A stretch of 64,000 nt of DNA from Kingdonia uniflora (lineage: Eukaryota; Streptophyta; Magnoliopsida; Ranunculales; Circaeasteraceae), in assembly GCA_014058105.1 (NCBI GenBank), contig JACGCM010000786.1, positions 186,001 to 250,000 of the forward strand. Direction: 5' to 3'. Numbering within the stretch: position 1 is the stretch's first letter; the number at the start of each line of letters is the position of its first letter. The notes under the pieces are model-generated. The model had not been told where the DNA came from. It worked only from the letters and a program-made list of their open reading frames with translations, and did no database searches. This document shows, piece after piece, positions 23,501 to 34,565 of this stretch. A program made the position numbers and the translations under genes.

Positions 23501-24755
23501 GCTTTGCCATCTACAAAAGCATGTAAAAGTACAAAACCTGGAGAGAAGGCAACACTGGAAACCATGAACTTGTGGAAAGCAAATGGTTTTTCTAGGTAAG
23601 TATGTTAGCATCAATTATCACTGAATAGAAGTATCTTCTTATGTAGTCACAATCCTGAATGGAAACCCTTACTTGCAGCCTAATTATTGCTGCCCCGGAG
23701 CTGGATACATGGACCATTGTTCAAGAACTTCTACCTCTTTTAGCATATTCAGCACCTTTTGCTATTTACCATCAATATCTGCAGGTGTTTTACTTGAAGT
23801 ATCTTATACTCGCATTCATACTTTAATTGCATTGTCTTATATTAACTTATAGGATGAGGCTCGTTGTAATATAATCAAATTAAAGCACTATATCAGTTCT
23901 GTTCAAGGCACTATTTACCTGGGATTTATGCAGATATATTTCGTTAGTCTATTCTTAAGCCGTTGTCACATTTAGGTATTCTAGGAAGACAAACTGCCTC
24001 CTTGTTCATTATACTAACTTGTTTTCCGTTTCTTTTATTGCAGCCGCTAGCAACATGTATGCACAATCTACAAGGTGCAAAAATGGCTCTCAGTTTACAG
24101 ATATCAGAACCTTGGTTACGTGAATATCAGGTAAATTTTATATCTTCTTATTACAATTTTATCTTCGAACAGCAGGGTCAAATGTAGACAACTAGTTGTT
24201 TTGGTTGAGTCACATGGTGATGAGCTATGATTAGGGTCGCTGATTATCAAATATCAGATTTGTCTTGGGTAGAATATACATGAATTGAAAAATCATAGTA
24301 AATTTTTATATATATTTTTATGGTTACTTCTGCACTAAGGAATCACGATATTGAGGTACTCCGTAACGCAGCAGTGTCTTCCTTTGCGGTGCAACCTTAT
24401 TTGTCCCATATATAGATTTTTGGATCATGTTTTAAACAATGAACTTGCAAACTGATAGTTTTCCTTGCTCAGAACCATGGCTGAAATTTCATCTCTCTAG
24501 AACTAATATTAATTTTTGTTTGTTCATTTTTTATTTCTATCTATCTGACTAGTCATATAATATAGTAAAGCAATGCTCGTATCTTCAATAGGATTTTTTT
24601 TTTCTTTCAGAATTTGCAGTTCGCTCAGTATTACTTATTTCCTGTATCTTTGATGAATGGTTCCGCAGGTCCTTCCATCTAGAACACATCCATGCATGCA
24701 GATGAGTGCCTTTGGTGGATACATTCTAACTGGCACAAAGATCTGCAACAACTAA
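17546..24755 (+). CDS. TRM6: tRNA (adenine(58)-N1)-methyltransferase non-catalytic subunit TRM6
   Basis: Twelve exons: 17546-17664, 17739-17866, 17979-18102, 18180-18261, 18340-18410, 19490-19531, 20340-20464, 21204-21297, 23341-23595, 23679-23784, 24044-24130, 24669-24755; 439 residues, in frame throughout. TRM6 (Gcd10 family) pairs with the catalytic TRM61 to bind tRNA and form m1A58 in nuclear tRNA precursors. Hallmarks are EGATGDQIVEALIANS with TVFSQEKY (exons 4-5), the degenerate Rossmann-like stretch SDVLIVDMVGGLLTGAVAER (exon 7), and the C-terminal LPSRTHPCMQMSAFGGYIL. As expected for TRM6 there is no SAM-binding motif. An acceptor directly before the ATG suggests a leader intron. Intron 8 holds a 1.7-kb foldback element and the exon 7 acceptor follows an AT microsatellite; the coding sequence is intact. 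Confidence 0.93.
20308..20330. repeat. (TA)n microsatellite beside the exon 7 acceptor of TRM6
   Basis: An uninterrupted run of alternating T and A ends 9 bases before the acceptor AG. It occupies the place of a polypyrimidine tract, leaving only GGTTCTCAG. Confidence 0.95.
21459..23153. mobile_element. Long foldback (inverted-repeat) element in TRM6 intron 8
   Basis: The left arm (about 21459-22275) and the right arm (about 22290-23153) are inverted copies of each other over almost their whole length. Matched points include TATTATTTTTGATGGATTTA (21497) with its complement near 23110; TCTCTCACAGACATTAGATC with 23025-23050; and the segment before GTAGATTGACGGGGG (22142) with 22430-22450. Inside each arm are degenerate repeats of a unit containing ACATCACAAATTGG and CCCATGATCTCTGC. 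No transposase is visible, and the short ORFs reflect the repeats. The type is either a MULE-derived or foldback element. Confidence 0.9.
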
Positions 24756-24879
24756 GAACTGCGGAGAACAAACTAGTATTCATAATCAGCGGCTGGAGTT
24801 TGCGATAAAGGAATATGGTCCAAACCCATAAAATCCTTGATAAGAAAAGCTGTGAGCTCTTGTTCAATTAATTGGCGAA
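24756..24879. other. TRM6 3' UTR
   Basis: Short downstream sequence between the TRM6 stop and the LINE fragment; no poly(A) signal singled out. Confidence 0.5.
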
Positions 24880-25225
24880 TTCCTCATTGGATGTTTTTTA
24901 GCTTTGAGGTCCAGAGGGAATATATGTTTGAGCGTCTTTATGTATCATTCCAAGCCAAATGAACAACTTTCTTGGTATTTTTATGACCCTGCCAAAGGAA
25001 CTTAGCATAAACAGCTTCAATACTCTTTAAGGTGAAAGCAGGTAACATAAAGACACTGATCCAGTAAATGTGGCTGCTTAAGAGAACAAACTTGATTAGC
25101 TGAAGCCTCCCAGCAAAAGAAAGAAACTTATTTGTCCACTTATGAATTTTGGAAGTGATCTTATCAATGAGAGGGTTGCAATATCTATAGGTGAGTCTGG
25201 TAGAGACTAAAGGGGAGCCCTAAAT
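24880..25225 (-). mobile_element. LINE fragment (reverse-transcriptase C-terminal part)
   Basis: The minus strand from about 25225 reads CNPLIDKITSKIHKWTNKFL, then SFAGRLQLIKFVLLSSHIYW, FMLPAFTLKSIEAVYAKFLW and HLAWND. This is the well-conserved region after the catalytic domain of plant LINE reverse transcriptases. It is open for over 100 codons but truncated at both ends. It is opposite in orientation to the LINE at 12.3 kb and covers a different part of the protein. Confidence 0.85.
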
Positions 25226-25278
25226 TCTTATGAATTTTGTGCTTGTTCTCTAAGGCTTAGAGTCTATTATATTCTCGC

Positions 25279-25545
25279 AGGCTAAAATCTTGATTTTCTG
25301 TAAACAGAAGTCCCACCAAACGACTGTCATCATATTAATGCCATAGTGTGGCAACATCTTGGTGTAAAACGTAAATTAAAGACAGTTGCACGATAATGGG
25401 AATTACAGATTCCTTGTGGTATATCTCCTCTTGCTGCCGTTGCTAATCTGTATGTATAAACAAGAAGGACAAAACCATGATGAGAAACCCTATCAATGAA
25501 TATTTGGAATAAATTGAATCAAATACATTCTTATGGCCAAAAAAT
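25279..25545. repeat. Left flank of satellite array B, duplicate of 2331-2580
   Basis: Starts AGGCTAAAATCTTGATTTTC and follows the array A flank with about 90 percent identity by eye. It has one extra segment (about 25391-25431) and leads directly into array B. Confidence 0.8.
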
Positions 25546-27726
25546 AAACTTGCCGAACGATTTGGCTATTAAGTCAAAATAAGGCAAATTATTTGGTGGA
25601 AAATCTTTTAATTCAAATCAGCCGAATGATTTGGCCTTTCCAGGAATATTCATTTTATACAAACTCAACGAATAATTTAGCTTTTTAGCCAAAATATGCC
25701 AAATAAAATGGCATTCGGAAAAATTTATTTTATCAAAGATGCCGAATAATTTCGTATTTAATATAAACAAGCCAAATGATATGGCATTTCCGGGATAACT
25801 AATTTTATTGAAACTTGCAGAATAATTTGGCTTTTAAGTCTAAATATGCCAAATGATATGGCATTTCGAGAAAATTCATTTAATTCAAACTTGCCGAATA
25901 ATTTAGCATTTCCGGGAAAATAAGTTTTTTTTCAAAGCTGCCGAATAATTTAGCTTTTTAGACTAATTATGCCAAATGATTTGGTATTTCAGGGAAAATT
26001 AATTTTATTCAAACTTGCCAAATAATTTAGCTTTATAGTAAAAATGTGCCAAATGATTTCGCATTTTCTAGCAAATTAATTTTATGTAATTTGCCGAATA
26101 ATTTGGGATTTTAGTAAAAATTTGCCAAATGATTTGGCATTTCGGGGAAAACCCATTTTATTCAAACATGCCTAATAATTTGGCTATTTATTCCAAATAT
26201 ACCAAACGATATGGCATTTCTAGGAAAATTCCTTTTATTTAAAATGGCCGAATGATTTAGCTTTTTAATCTAAACATGCCAAATAATATGCCATTTTCTG
26301 GAAATTTAATTATATTCAAACTTGCCGAATAATTTAGCTTTTTAATTGAAATATGCCAAATGATTTGGCATTCCCGAGAAACTAATTTATTTTCAAACTT
26401 GCCGAATAATTTGGCCTTTTAATCGAAATATGCTAAATGATTTGGTATTTCCGGGAAAATTAATTTTATTCAAATTTGCCGAATAATTTGGCATTTTAGT
26501 AAAAATATGCCAAATGATTTGGCATTTCCGGGAAAATCCATTTTATTCAAACATGCCTAATAATTTGGCTATTAATCGAAATATGCCAAACAATATCGCA
26601 TTTCTAGGAAAATTCCTTTTATTTAAAATGGCCGAATGATTTGGCTTTTTAATCTAAACATGCCAAATAATATGTCATTTTCTGGAAATTTAATTATATT
26701 CAAACTTGCCGAATAATTTAGCTTTTTAATTGAAATATGCCAAATGATTTGGCATTTCTGGAAAATCCACTTAATTAAAAATGGCGCATTCCCGAGAAAA
26801 TAATTTATTTTCAAACTTGCCGAATAATTTGGCCTTTTAATCGAAATATGCTAAATGATTTGGTATTTCCGGGAAAGTTAATTTTATTCAAATTTGTCAA
26901 ATAATTTGGCTTTTTAATTAAAATATGCGAAATGATTTGGCATTTTCTAGCAAATTAATTTTATTTAAATTTGCCGAATAATTTGGCCTTTTTGTCAAAA
27001 TATGTCAAATGATTTGGCATTTCCGGGAAAATCCATTTTATTAAAACATGCCTAATAATTTGGCTATTTATTCCAAATATGCCAAACGATATGGCATTTA
27101 TGGGAAAATTCCTTTAATTTAAAATGGCCGAATGATTTGGCATTCCCGAGAAAATAATTTATTTTCAAACTTGCCGAATAATTTGGCCTTTTAATCGAAA
27201 TATGCTAAATGATTTGGTATTCCCGGGAAAATTAATTTTATTCAAATTTGCCATATAATTTGGCATTTTCTGGCAAATTAATTTTATTTAAATTTGCCGA
27301 ATTATTTGGCTTTTTATTCAAAATATGCCAAATGATTTGGCATTTCCGGGAAAATCCATTTTATTCAAACATGCCTAATAATTTGGCTATTTATTTTAAA
27401 TATGCTAAACGATATAGCATTTCTGGGAAAATTAATTTTATTTAAAATGGCCGAATGATTTGGTTTTTAATATAAACATGCCAAATAATATGTCATTTTC
27501 TTGAAATTTAATTATATTCAAACTTGCCGAATAATGTAGCTTTTTAATTGAAATATGCCAAATGATTTGGCATTTCCGGAAAATCCACTTAATTAAAAAT
27601 GGCCGAATGATTTGGCATTCCCGAGAATTATTTTTTTTCAAACTTACCGAATAATTTGGCGTTTTAATCTTAATATGCTAAATGATATGGCATTCCCTAG
27701 AAAATCAAGTTTTTTTAAACTTGCCG
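25546..27726. repeat. 77-bp palindromic satellite, array B (about 28 monomers)
   Basis: Same monomer family as arrays A and C, with GCCAAATGATTTGGC and GCCGAATAATTTGGC palindromes. A higher-order period of about 384 bp (five monomers) is visible: the variant AAAATGGCCGAATGATTT followed by TCTAAACATGCCAAATAATA recurs at 26241 and 26625, with a related copy at 27447. Confidence 0.92.
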
Positions 27727-27931
27727 AATATCAGGGTTCTTCCAAATATCTTGTTTGCAATCTAGAATTATCTTAACAACTTGTTGATTCATCTGTAGCG
27801 TACATCCCGTAACTTCTTGTAAATTAGCATCAAAGGATCGCTCCTGCATTCAGACTTGTAAGAACTCAGCTCAGACTTGAACTCCAAGTTTCCAGTGCTT
27901 CCCCTGTTTTCTTGCTCAATTGGCTTCCCAT
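27727..27931 (-). pseudogene. UPF0496 (DUF677, AT14A-like) pseudogene, N-terminal part
   Basis: From an ATG at 27931 the minus strand reads MGSQLSKKTGEALETW. Other frames continue with [16 protein letters not shown] and [12 protein letters not shown], then [20 protein letters not shown], and end where the satellite begins. Order and motifs fit a UPF0496 protein, but the central stretch between SFDANLQ and EVTG is deleted and at least two frameshifts occur. AT14A-like proteins associate with membranes and have been linked to cytoskeleton attachment and stress; this copy cannot encode one. Paralogue of 3664-3792. Confidence 0.75.
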
Positions 27932-28068
27932 TGCTACTAGTGTTTAGACTCAAATCATAAAAATTCAAGATAAAACCAGAAATCCCCTTCAAATTGGGTA
28001 TGTGTAAATGAGATTTAGCTTGCACGTTTGAGAAAGAGAGGTGCAAAGAGTGAAGGAAAATACAAGTT

Positions 28069-29745
28069 GTGGCACTCATGTGGAATTTATCTGTAATGGT
28101 TTCTGATGATGGTCGAATTCCTGTTTCCATGTGGAATTTGAAGAGTTTACGAACATTACGGATGAGTGGGAAGTCTTATGAGTTGGAGTCCTCCATCGAT
28201 TTGAGTTTGTTGAGTGATTTGACAAGTCTTAGGACACTGGATTTGGGTGGCACTCATATTAAGGAATTGCCAAAAGAAGTTGAGAAGTTAATACATTTAA
28301 GGTATCTCGACTTGTCGTTTACGGGTGTAAGGGAGTTACCTGAAGCAGTTACTAATCTTAGTAATTTGCAAATGTTGAAACTTAATTGGTGTCCTGAGCT
28401 TCGTAGACTTCCCAATAGGATTGAAAGAGTTACCTGAATCGACTTAGACTTCCTGATGAGATTTGAAAAATGGTTAGCTTGAGGAAACTTGAAGTTGAGT
28501 ATACAAAGTTGGAAGAAGTACCTAAAACAGTCGGTAATCTATCCAATCTGCAAACACTGAAACTTAATTGGTGTCGAGATCTTTGTAGACTTCCCAATGG
28601 GATTGGGAAACTCGTCAGTTTGAGGCACCTTAAAAATGAAGTATGTGGGCGTCTTGAATGCTTACCTGGGAAATTAATAGATCATGAAACGTTGAGTAAC
28701 TTCATTGTGAGTGAAGAAGGAGCTGATATTGGAGAACTAAAACATCTCAACAACCTTTCCTGAAAATATCAAATATTAAAGGTGTTGGGAATGAGGCTAG
28801 TCATGAGGCAATATTGAAAGATAAAGAACACCTCCGTCTTCTCATATTGAGCTTCAAATCTGATGATGAGGCAGTAAAGAGTGTCTTTGAATTACTTGAA
28901 CCACATCCCAACTTGTACAAGTTGGTAATACTGAAATACAATGGTTCCAAGTTCCCAAGTTGGATGGAGTTCCCGAATTGGGAAGGAAGATCAATTATGC
29001 TCCGCCAACTTGAAATCCATGCATGCAAAACTTGAAGGTATTACCAACTCTTGGAAGACTTGAATTTCTTGAAGAACTATATCTATCACAATTAGATTCA
29101 GTTTCAGCAATAATGGGGATTGAAGTTTTAGGAGTCTTGAATGCTGATAGTTCAGCAGCACCAGTAATAGCGTTCCCCAACTTAAAGAAGCTCATAATTG
29201 ATGATATGAATCATTGGGAGGAGTGGGTGATAAAGACGACTGTAAATATCACTCTGATGCCTCTTCTTCAAACACTGAGTATTGGAAGTTGTCCTTTGCT
29301 CAAGTCATTGCCATGCCAAATCTTATCTTCTTCTTCACTCAGGGAAATGACAATAACCAGCTGTCCGCATTTGGAGGTCTCATACCTTCCCCCGTTTCTG
29401 GAGGAGTTGAATTTGTGTTTCAATCCAGGTTCTCTTTCGATATCATTACCCATACAAAATGGTCTCCACTCCAACCTCAAGTCTCTACTTATTCATTGTT
29501 CACCGCATTCAACACTTCCACAAAGGCTTATCACAACTCAAGTCACTCCAAACTTTAAAAGTATACTAGTGCAATTCCTTGACGTGTATGTCTGAGGAAT
29601 TGCAGCATCTTACCTCACTTCAGAAATTGGAGATTTCTGGATGTGATATCTTGGGACCACGCTGCCAGAAGGAAGTAGGAGAGGACTGGAGCATCATATC
29701 CCACATCCAAAACATTTACATTGATGGAGAGGAGATCCAGTGAGA
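28069..29745 (+). pseudogene. NLR resistance-gene pseudogene, leucine-rich-repeat half (RGA-like)
   Basis: Tandem LRRs of the RGA type: SLRTLDLGGTHIKELPKEVE, HLRYLDLSFTGVRELPEAV and NLSNLQMLKLNWC; then, after a stop at about 28436, KLEEVPKTVGNLSNLQTLKL, GELKHLNNLS, PNLYKLVILKYNG, FPNLKKLIIDDM and, at the end, ELQHLTSLQKLEISGC. Stops at 28436, 28763, 29033 and 29595 with frame changes between them show decay. No NB-ARC domain precedes it; the left edge lies just after the UPF0496 fragment. It would have been an intracellular pathogen-effector receptor. Confidence 0.85.
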
Positions 29746-30437
29746 AACGTTTGCACACGCCAAAGATTCACAGTTGGTTTTGTAAGGTAAGAAATTCAGC
29801 TTTGTTTCTGTTTAAACTTGATATTGTTTTTATGAGAATCATTATACTAAGCTTTGTTACTATGTTTGGCAGTAATGACATCAGTGAGTTTCAAGTTATA
29901 CTGTGAGAAAATGATCAAAGACTGGGCCAAGATTTATCAGGTAAACATTTCAAAGACTTCGTACTTATTAGGGATCATTGGTTGAATAGAAATGAGATAA
30001 TTATCGCCCAAACTTCATGTTAACAAAATTGAGTTGTATCTTTATTTTTACCAGGGATACCACAACTCAAGTCACATCTCTCATTCAACACTTCCAGAAG
30101 GAGTTAAAATCCTTAACGTGTATGCCCAATCAATTACACCATCTTATCACACTTCGGCTATTGAGTACTTGGAATTTATATTGTGTGGCGTCAATGTTGC
30201 TAGTAAGGAGCAGGGACATGACTACAGCATCATCCCATTCCCCCAACAATAATATTATTGATGAAGATTTAAAGAAACGAGTCAGTGAGAATTAATTGGT
30301 TACAAAGTTTGGCAGCTACCTTTGCATTGATGTATTAATTGGCTATCAGAATTTATATTTTTTTATTTTAATTTTCACTTGTAGCTCAAATGCTACTTGT
30401 TAGGTTATGAAAACAATCCACATTGTTATATTTACAG
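29746..30437 (+). pseudogene. Downstream piece with partial duplicate of the NLR tail
   Basis: Positions about 30055-30180 repeat the NLR tail at about 29525-29640 in degenerate form (ACAACTCAAGTCAC, then CTTAACGTGTATG compared with CTTGACGTGTATG). It is a frameshifted relic of a tandemly duplicated LRR end. The intervening 29746-30050 holds no recognised gene. Confidence 0.5.
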
Positions 30438-30784
30438 GTTGGGGAAAGTGGAGTTCAGCTATCAAGTGGGCAGAAGCAGAGGATAGCAATAGTAAGGGCA
30501 ATCCTAAAGAAATCAAAGATGCTAGTGCTTGATGAAGCAAGTAGTGCATTGACTTGGAATCAGAGAAGCATGTTCAAGAGGCCTTGAGAAAGGTCTCAAG
30601 GCGGGTCACCACAATTGTCGTGGCCCACATACTCTCCTCCATTCGTGAAGCTAACAGAATTGCAGTAGTTTGTGACGGTGCCATCGTAGAATTTGATAGC
30701 CATGATCAACTCATGGCCTCACATTCAAATGGTGCTTACTCAGAACTTGTTCGGGCTGAAAGGGAAGCTAATGCACTAAACTGA
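30438..30784 (+). pseudogene. ABCB (MDR/PGP) transporter last-exon relic
   Basis: After an acceptor (TTTACAG) the frame reads [20 protein letters not shown], then [12 protein letters not shown] frameshift near 30552 follows, then [40 protein letters not shown] and a natural stop. This is the second nucleotide-binding domain of a plant ABCB exporter: ABC signature (LSSGQ, normally LSGGQ), Walker B (MLVLDEA) and H-loop region (VVAH). No Walker A or membrane domain lies upstream, so only the final exon was copied or survives. Confidence 0.85.
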
Positions 30785-31599
30785 ACTGGTACGCTCCAAA
30801 CGATTTTTCACTTATACACCTCACCCTTGTAGATTAGCCTTTGCTGTTGGTAATTGTAATCAGTCTCACATTGTTATTTGTAGTTATATGTAGAAACAAG
30901 TTTTGTTTTTCAACGGAACAATGAAGTGTACTATGGGCCACCAACAGAGCTGATGTTTTCCATCATATATACTGGTAGAGAAAGAAAGCAAAAAAAAAAA
31001 AACAAGTTTCAGAACTTAACATTGTCGTCTCAAAGAACCTTTGGAGATCTTGTATCAAAGATGGAGAACTAGAGCACACGCGAAACTTTCACAGAAAAAT
31101 TTACACGTGCCCTGTTTCTCCAGCATAGCCTTGCCCGATCCTTATTCCTTATCTCCTCTCAACGCATGATTCTGAATGTTGCAGCTATTCAGACCAATCA
31201 AACAGTACTACACTGTACTTGTTTTGAACATCTGGGTGATGCTTGAAGAAGTAGAGATGAAGATATATTGATCCGAACTGTTTAACTATAAATATGTGAA
31301 TGCTCTTGTATAATGAGTGATTGCAGAACTTGTTTTAGGTCTGACAGCCTAATATTGATCGTTGTAGTATGTAAATTCATAATCCTCAACACCGCAAATT
31401 TGTATTTAGTAGTTATGAAATTCTGCACATTATAATGGTGTTAAATTGATAGTTCACTTACAAATTGTAAATAAAACTATTCGGCCCACGCAGTCTCCTG
31501 TAACAAATCACAGCCTCTGAAAATTGTCTCACGTTAATTTGAGTTGGTTGTTTTATGGATTTACATATCATTGTCATTGGCAAAATTAAATGGCTCCTG
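30785..31599. other. Spacer after the ABCB relic
   Basis: Probably includes the former 3' UTR of the ABCB relic. There is an A-run at about 30990-31002. No gene is supported. Confidence 0.4.
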
Positions 31600-31873
31600 C
31601 ACGTCATTATCCACGGCCATGGCCCGACAAGTGCCTATGTATGGTTGCTATTTGAAGCAACTGACATGGTTAGAGAAGCTGAAGGACGTATCTTATGAAA
31701 TGGAGGACGTGTTGGACGAATGGCGCACAAAGATCCTGAAATCAGAAATTGCTGCAGATGAATGTAGTGCTCCAGATGGCGTTGATAGTTTTATGGAAAT
31801 TAAGAAAAGGGAAGTTGGGTACTTTCTATTAGATGTTGTGACGTCTCTCCCCATTATGTATATTGGAATGTGA
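31600..31873 (+). pseudogene. NLR N-terminal coiled-coil fragment (Rx-type CC)
   Basis: The frame reads WLEKLKDVSYEMEDVLDEWR followed by TKILKSEI, the EDVID-motif region of Rx/RGA-type CC domains (ME-DVLDEWRT). The next residues are not NLR-like and the frame ends at 31873. It lies downstream of the LRR half on the same strand, the reverse of the natural order, so these pieces are not one gene in place. Confidence 0.75.
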
Positions 31874-32589
31874 AAAATTAGCAAATTTTGGAAATGTTTT
31901 AAAAATAGTAAATTTTGGAATGTAATTTTTTCATGAAAATGTTTTACAAATAGCAAATTTTGGGAAAATACATGTGATCGCAAAGGTTTAATATGCACCC
32001 TTGGTTACCCATTTCTCATGTGTCGGAGGATTTATTTGATGTGCCCTTAAATTTTTCTGTCATGATTCGTGTTGAAAACAACATTACCATTGGCTTCCTA
32101 ACAAAGTTAATTTGATACAAAATGGAGGCACATGCCGTCAAAACATCATATCGTCTCCTAAGTAAACTCGACCAAAGGCACGATTTCATTATACTGATGA
32201 TGGAATTGATCCTTGAGTTGGGTGAGGTTTGGTTCAAGGATCCTTGTGGTTTAGGATCGGTCGCTTGTGAAAAGCCTGGGTGACAGTCTTTGAAAATAAG
32301 TAGAATAGTGGAGGTCCTTTGTGTTAGCTAAACTCCATTAATGTAAGACAATCTAAAGAGCTTGATCGTAAGGAATCAAGCGTTTCTAATAAGTGCACAT
32401 TCGATTTGAACTAGACGTTATAAGCCAACTAAACTATCCCCTACCCTCTGAATCCTTTCTAACAGTCCTTCTATAATGTAAAACTCAACAAGGGCTAACC
32501 TATAGCTAGGCTAATATTAACTCTTCTTATATGTCTACGATCATCATCAAAATCAGTTCAGAGAGATGTATCACAATCTTTAATCTTAC
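31874..32589. other. Unassigned spacer with short AAATTTTGG repeats
   Basis: At about 31880-31975 a unit close to GCAAATTTTGGAAATGTTTT recurs three times. The remainder has no recognised gene. Confidence 0.4.
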
Positions 32590-34265
32590 AGAAATTAGAG
32601 TAAGAAAAACACAAATCATTCGGCTAATTGGATGTTTCGGATATTTCAAATTGTTTGTGTTTTAATTCATGTCCCAAAAAAAGCCAAATGATTTGCTATG
32701 GCAAAATTTATAAGCCAAATCATTCGGCTAGTTTTCTTTACATTGCCGAATTATTTGGCATATTGACGGTAAATTGCCAAATCATTCGACTTGTATTGTT
32801 TAATAGGTATATATTGGAAATGCCCATTCATTTGGCATTGTCTAGTTAACTGCCTAATAATTCAGATAATTTGACCATTTAATATAAATACGCCAAATGA
32901 TATGGCATTTCCAGGAAAATCCATTTTATTAAAACTTGCCAAATAATTCGGCTTTTAATGAAAATACGCCAAATGATACGGCATTTCCCGGAAAATTCAT
33001 TTAATTCAAAATAGCCGAATGATTTGGCTTTTCATATAAATACGCCAAATAATATGGCATTTTGGGTAAAATACATTTTATTCAAGCTTTCCGAATAATT
33101 TGGCTTTTTAATGTAAATATGCCAAATGATTTGGCATTTCCGGGAATATCCATTTTACTCAAAATAATCGAATGATTTGGCATTTAATATAAATACGCCA
33201 AATGATATGGCATTTCCAGTAAAATTCATTTTATTCAAACTAGCCGAATAATTTGGCTTTTAATGAAAATACGCTAAATGATACGGCATTTCTGGGAAAA
33301 TTCATTTTATTCAAACTTGCCGAATCATTTGACTTTTTATCGTAAACATGCCAAATTATATGGCATTTCTGGGAAATTCCATTTTACTCAAAATAGCCGA
33401 ATGATATGGTAATTCCTGTAAAGTTCATTTTATTCAAATTTGCGGAATAATTTGGAGTTTTAGTTTAACTATGCCAAATAAAATGGCATTTCCCGGAAAA
33501 TCCATTTTATTCAAACTTGCCGAATAATTTGGCCTTTTAATCAAAATATGACAAATGATTTGGCATTTCCAGAAAAATCAATTTTATTCAAAATAGCCGA
33601 ATGATTTGGCTTTTAATATATACACGCCAAATGATATGGCATTTCCGTGATAATCCATTTTATTCAAACTTGCCGAATAATTTGGCGGTTTATTCGAAAT
33701 ATGCCAAATGATTTGACATTTCTAGAAAAAATATTTAATTAAAAATAGCCGAATTATTTGGCTTTTAATATAAACATGCCAAATGATATGGCATTTCCGC
33801 AAAAATCCATTTTATTCAAAATAGCCGATTGAGTTAGCTTTTCAGTGTAAACATTCCAAATTATTTGGCATTTCCGGGAAATTTTATTTTATTCAAACTA
33901 GCCTAATGATTTGTCTTTTAGTATAAACATGCCAAATCATTTGCCATGTTACACTTAAGTGCGTAATCATTCGGCTAGTGTTCTTACTTGGTATTATTTA
34001 TGTTTAATTGATGTCCCGAAATAGCCAAATGATTTGTCATACCTAAGATTATATGCGAAATCATTTGGCTATTTTCCTTAATTGGTATATTTTACGGTGC
34101 CAAATCATTTGGCTATTTTGCATATATTTCTCAAAAGTTTAAAATGACTATTTCTAAGACTTAAAGCCAAATCATTCGGCTTTTATTTCTTAATTGGTAT
34201 GTTTCGGAAATGCCTAATCATTTGTCATGTTACACTTAATGGCCAAATCATTCAGCTAGTTTTCT
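32590..34265. repeat. 77-bp palindromic satellite, array C (about 20 monomers)
   Basis: Same monomer family as arrays A and B. The left edge (AAATCATTCGGCTAATTGG, TGTTTCGGATA) resembles the left edge of array A at about 2590-2620. The right edge (33940-34265) has shorter, irregular units (GCCAAATCATTCGGCTAG, TTTTCTTT). It ends 300 bp upstream of the LQY1 start codon. Confidence 0.9.
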
Positions 34266-34565
34266 TTCTGCCAATAGGTGAATCAACCACAGGACCTATG
34301 CTTCCGACCAACCCTCAACCAACATCAGTACATCACCAGTATTCATACCACGACGACATTCTCCAAATGTTTGTTACAACTTCGGGATTTATTACTAGCA
34401 TTTGTTCACCCCCCATGATATATGACTTCACTAGGTAAATTATTTTAGGTATCCATTGTGAATACTGTGTCCTACATATCCAAAAACTTGTGGTGAACTC
34501 GCCTTGGTTACTCTTTTTTTTTTGAAAGACTTAGTCTATCTCTTTCTCTTAGCTCAAAATCAACC

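Noticed and set aside
26623..27641. ORFs within the satellite array
   Set aside because: Their products are translations of the 77-bp monomer on either strand and shift with each indel.
25546..27726. CRISPR-like array
   Set aside because: Repeats are long, degenerate and contiguous without unique spacers, in a plant nuclear context.
28069..29745. Functional NLR gene
   Set aside because: Several stops and frame changes, and no NB-ARC or CC domain in frame upstream.
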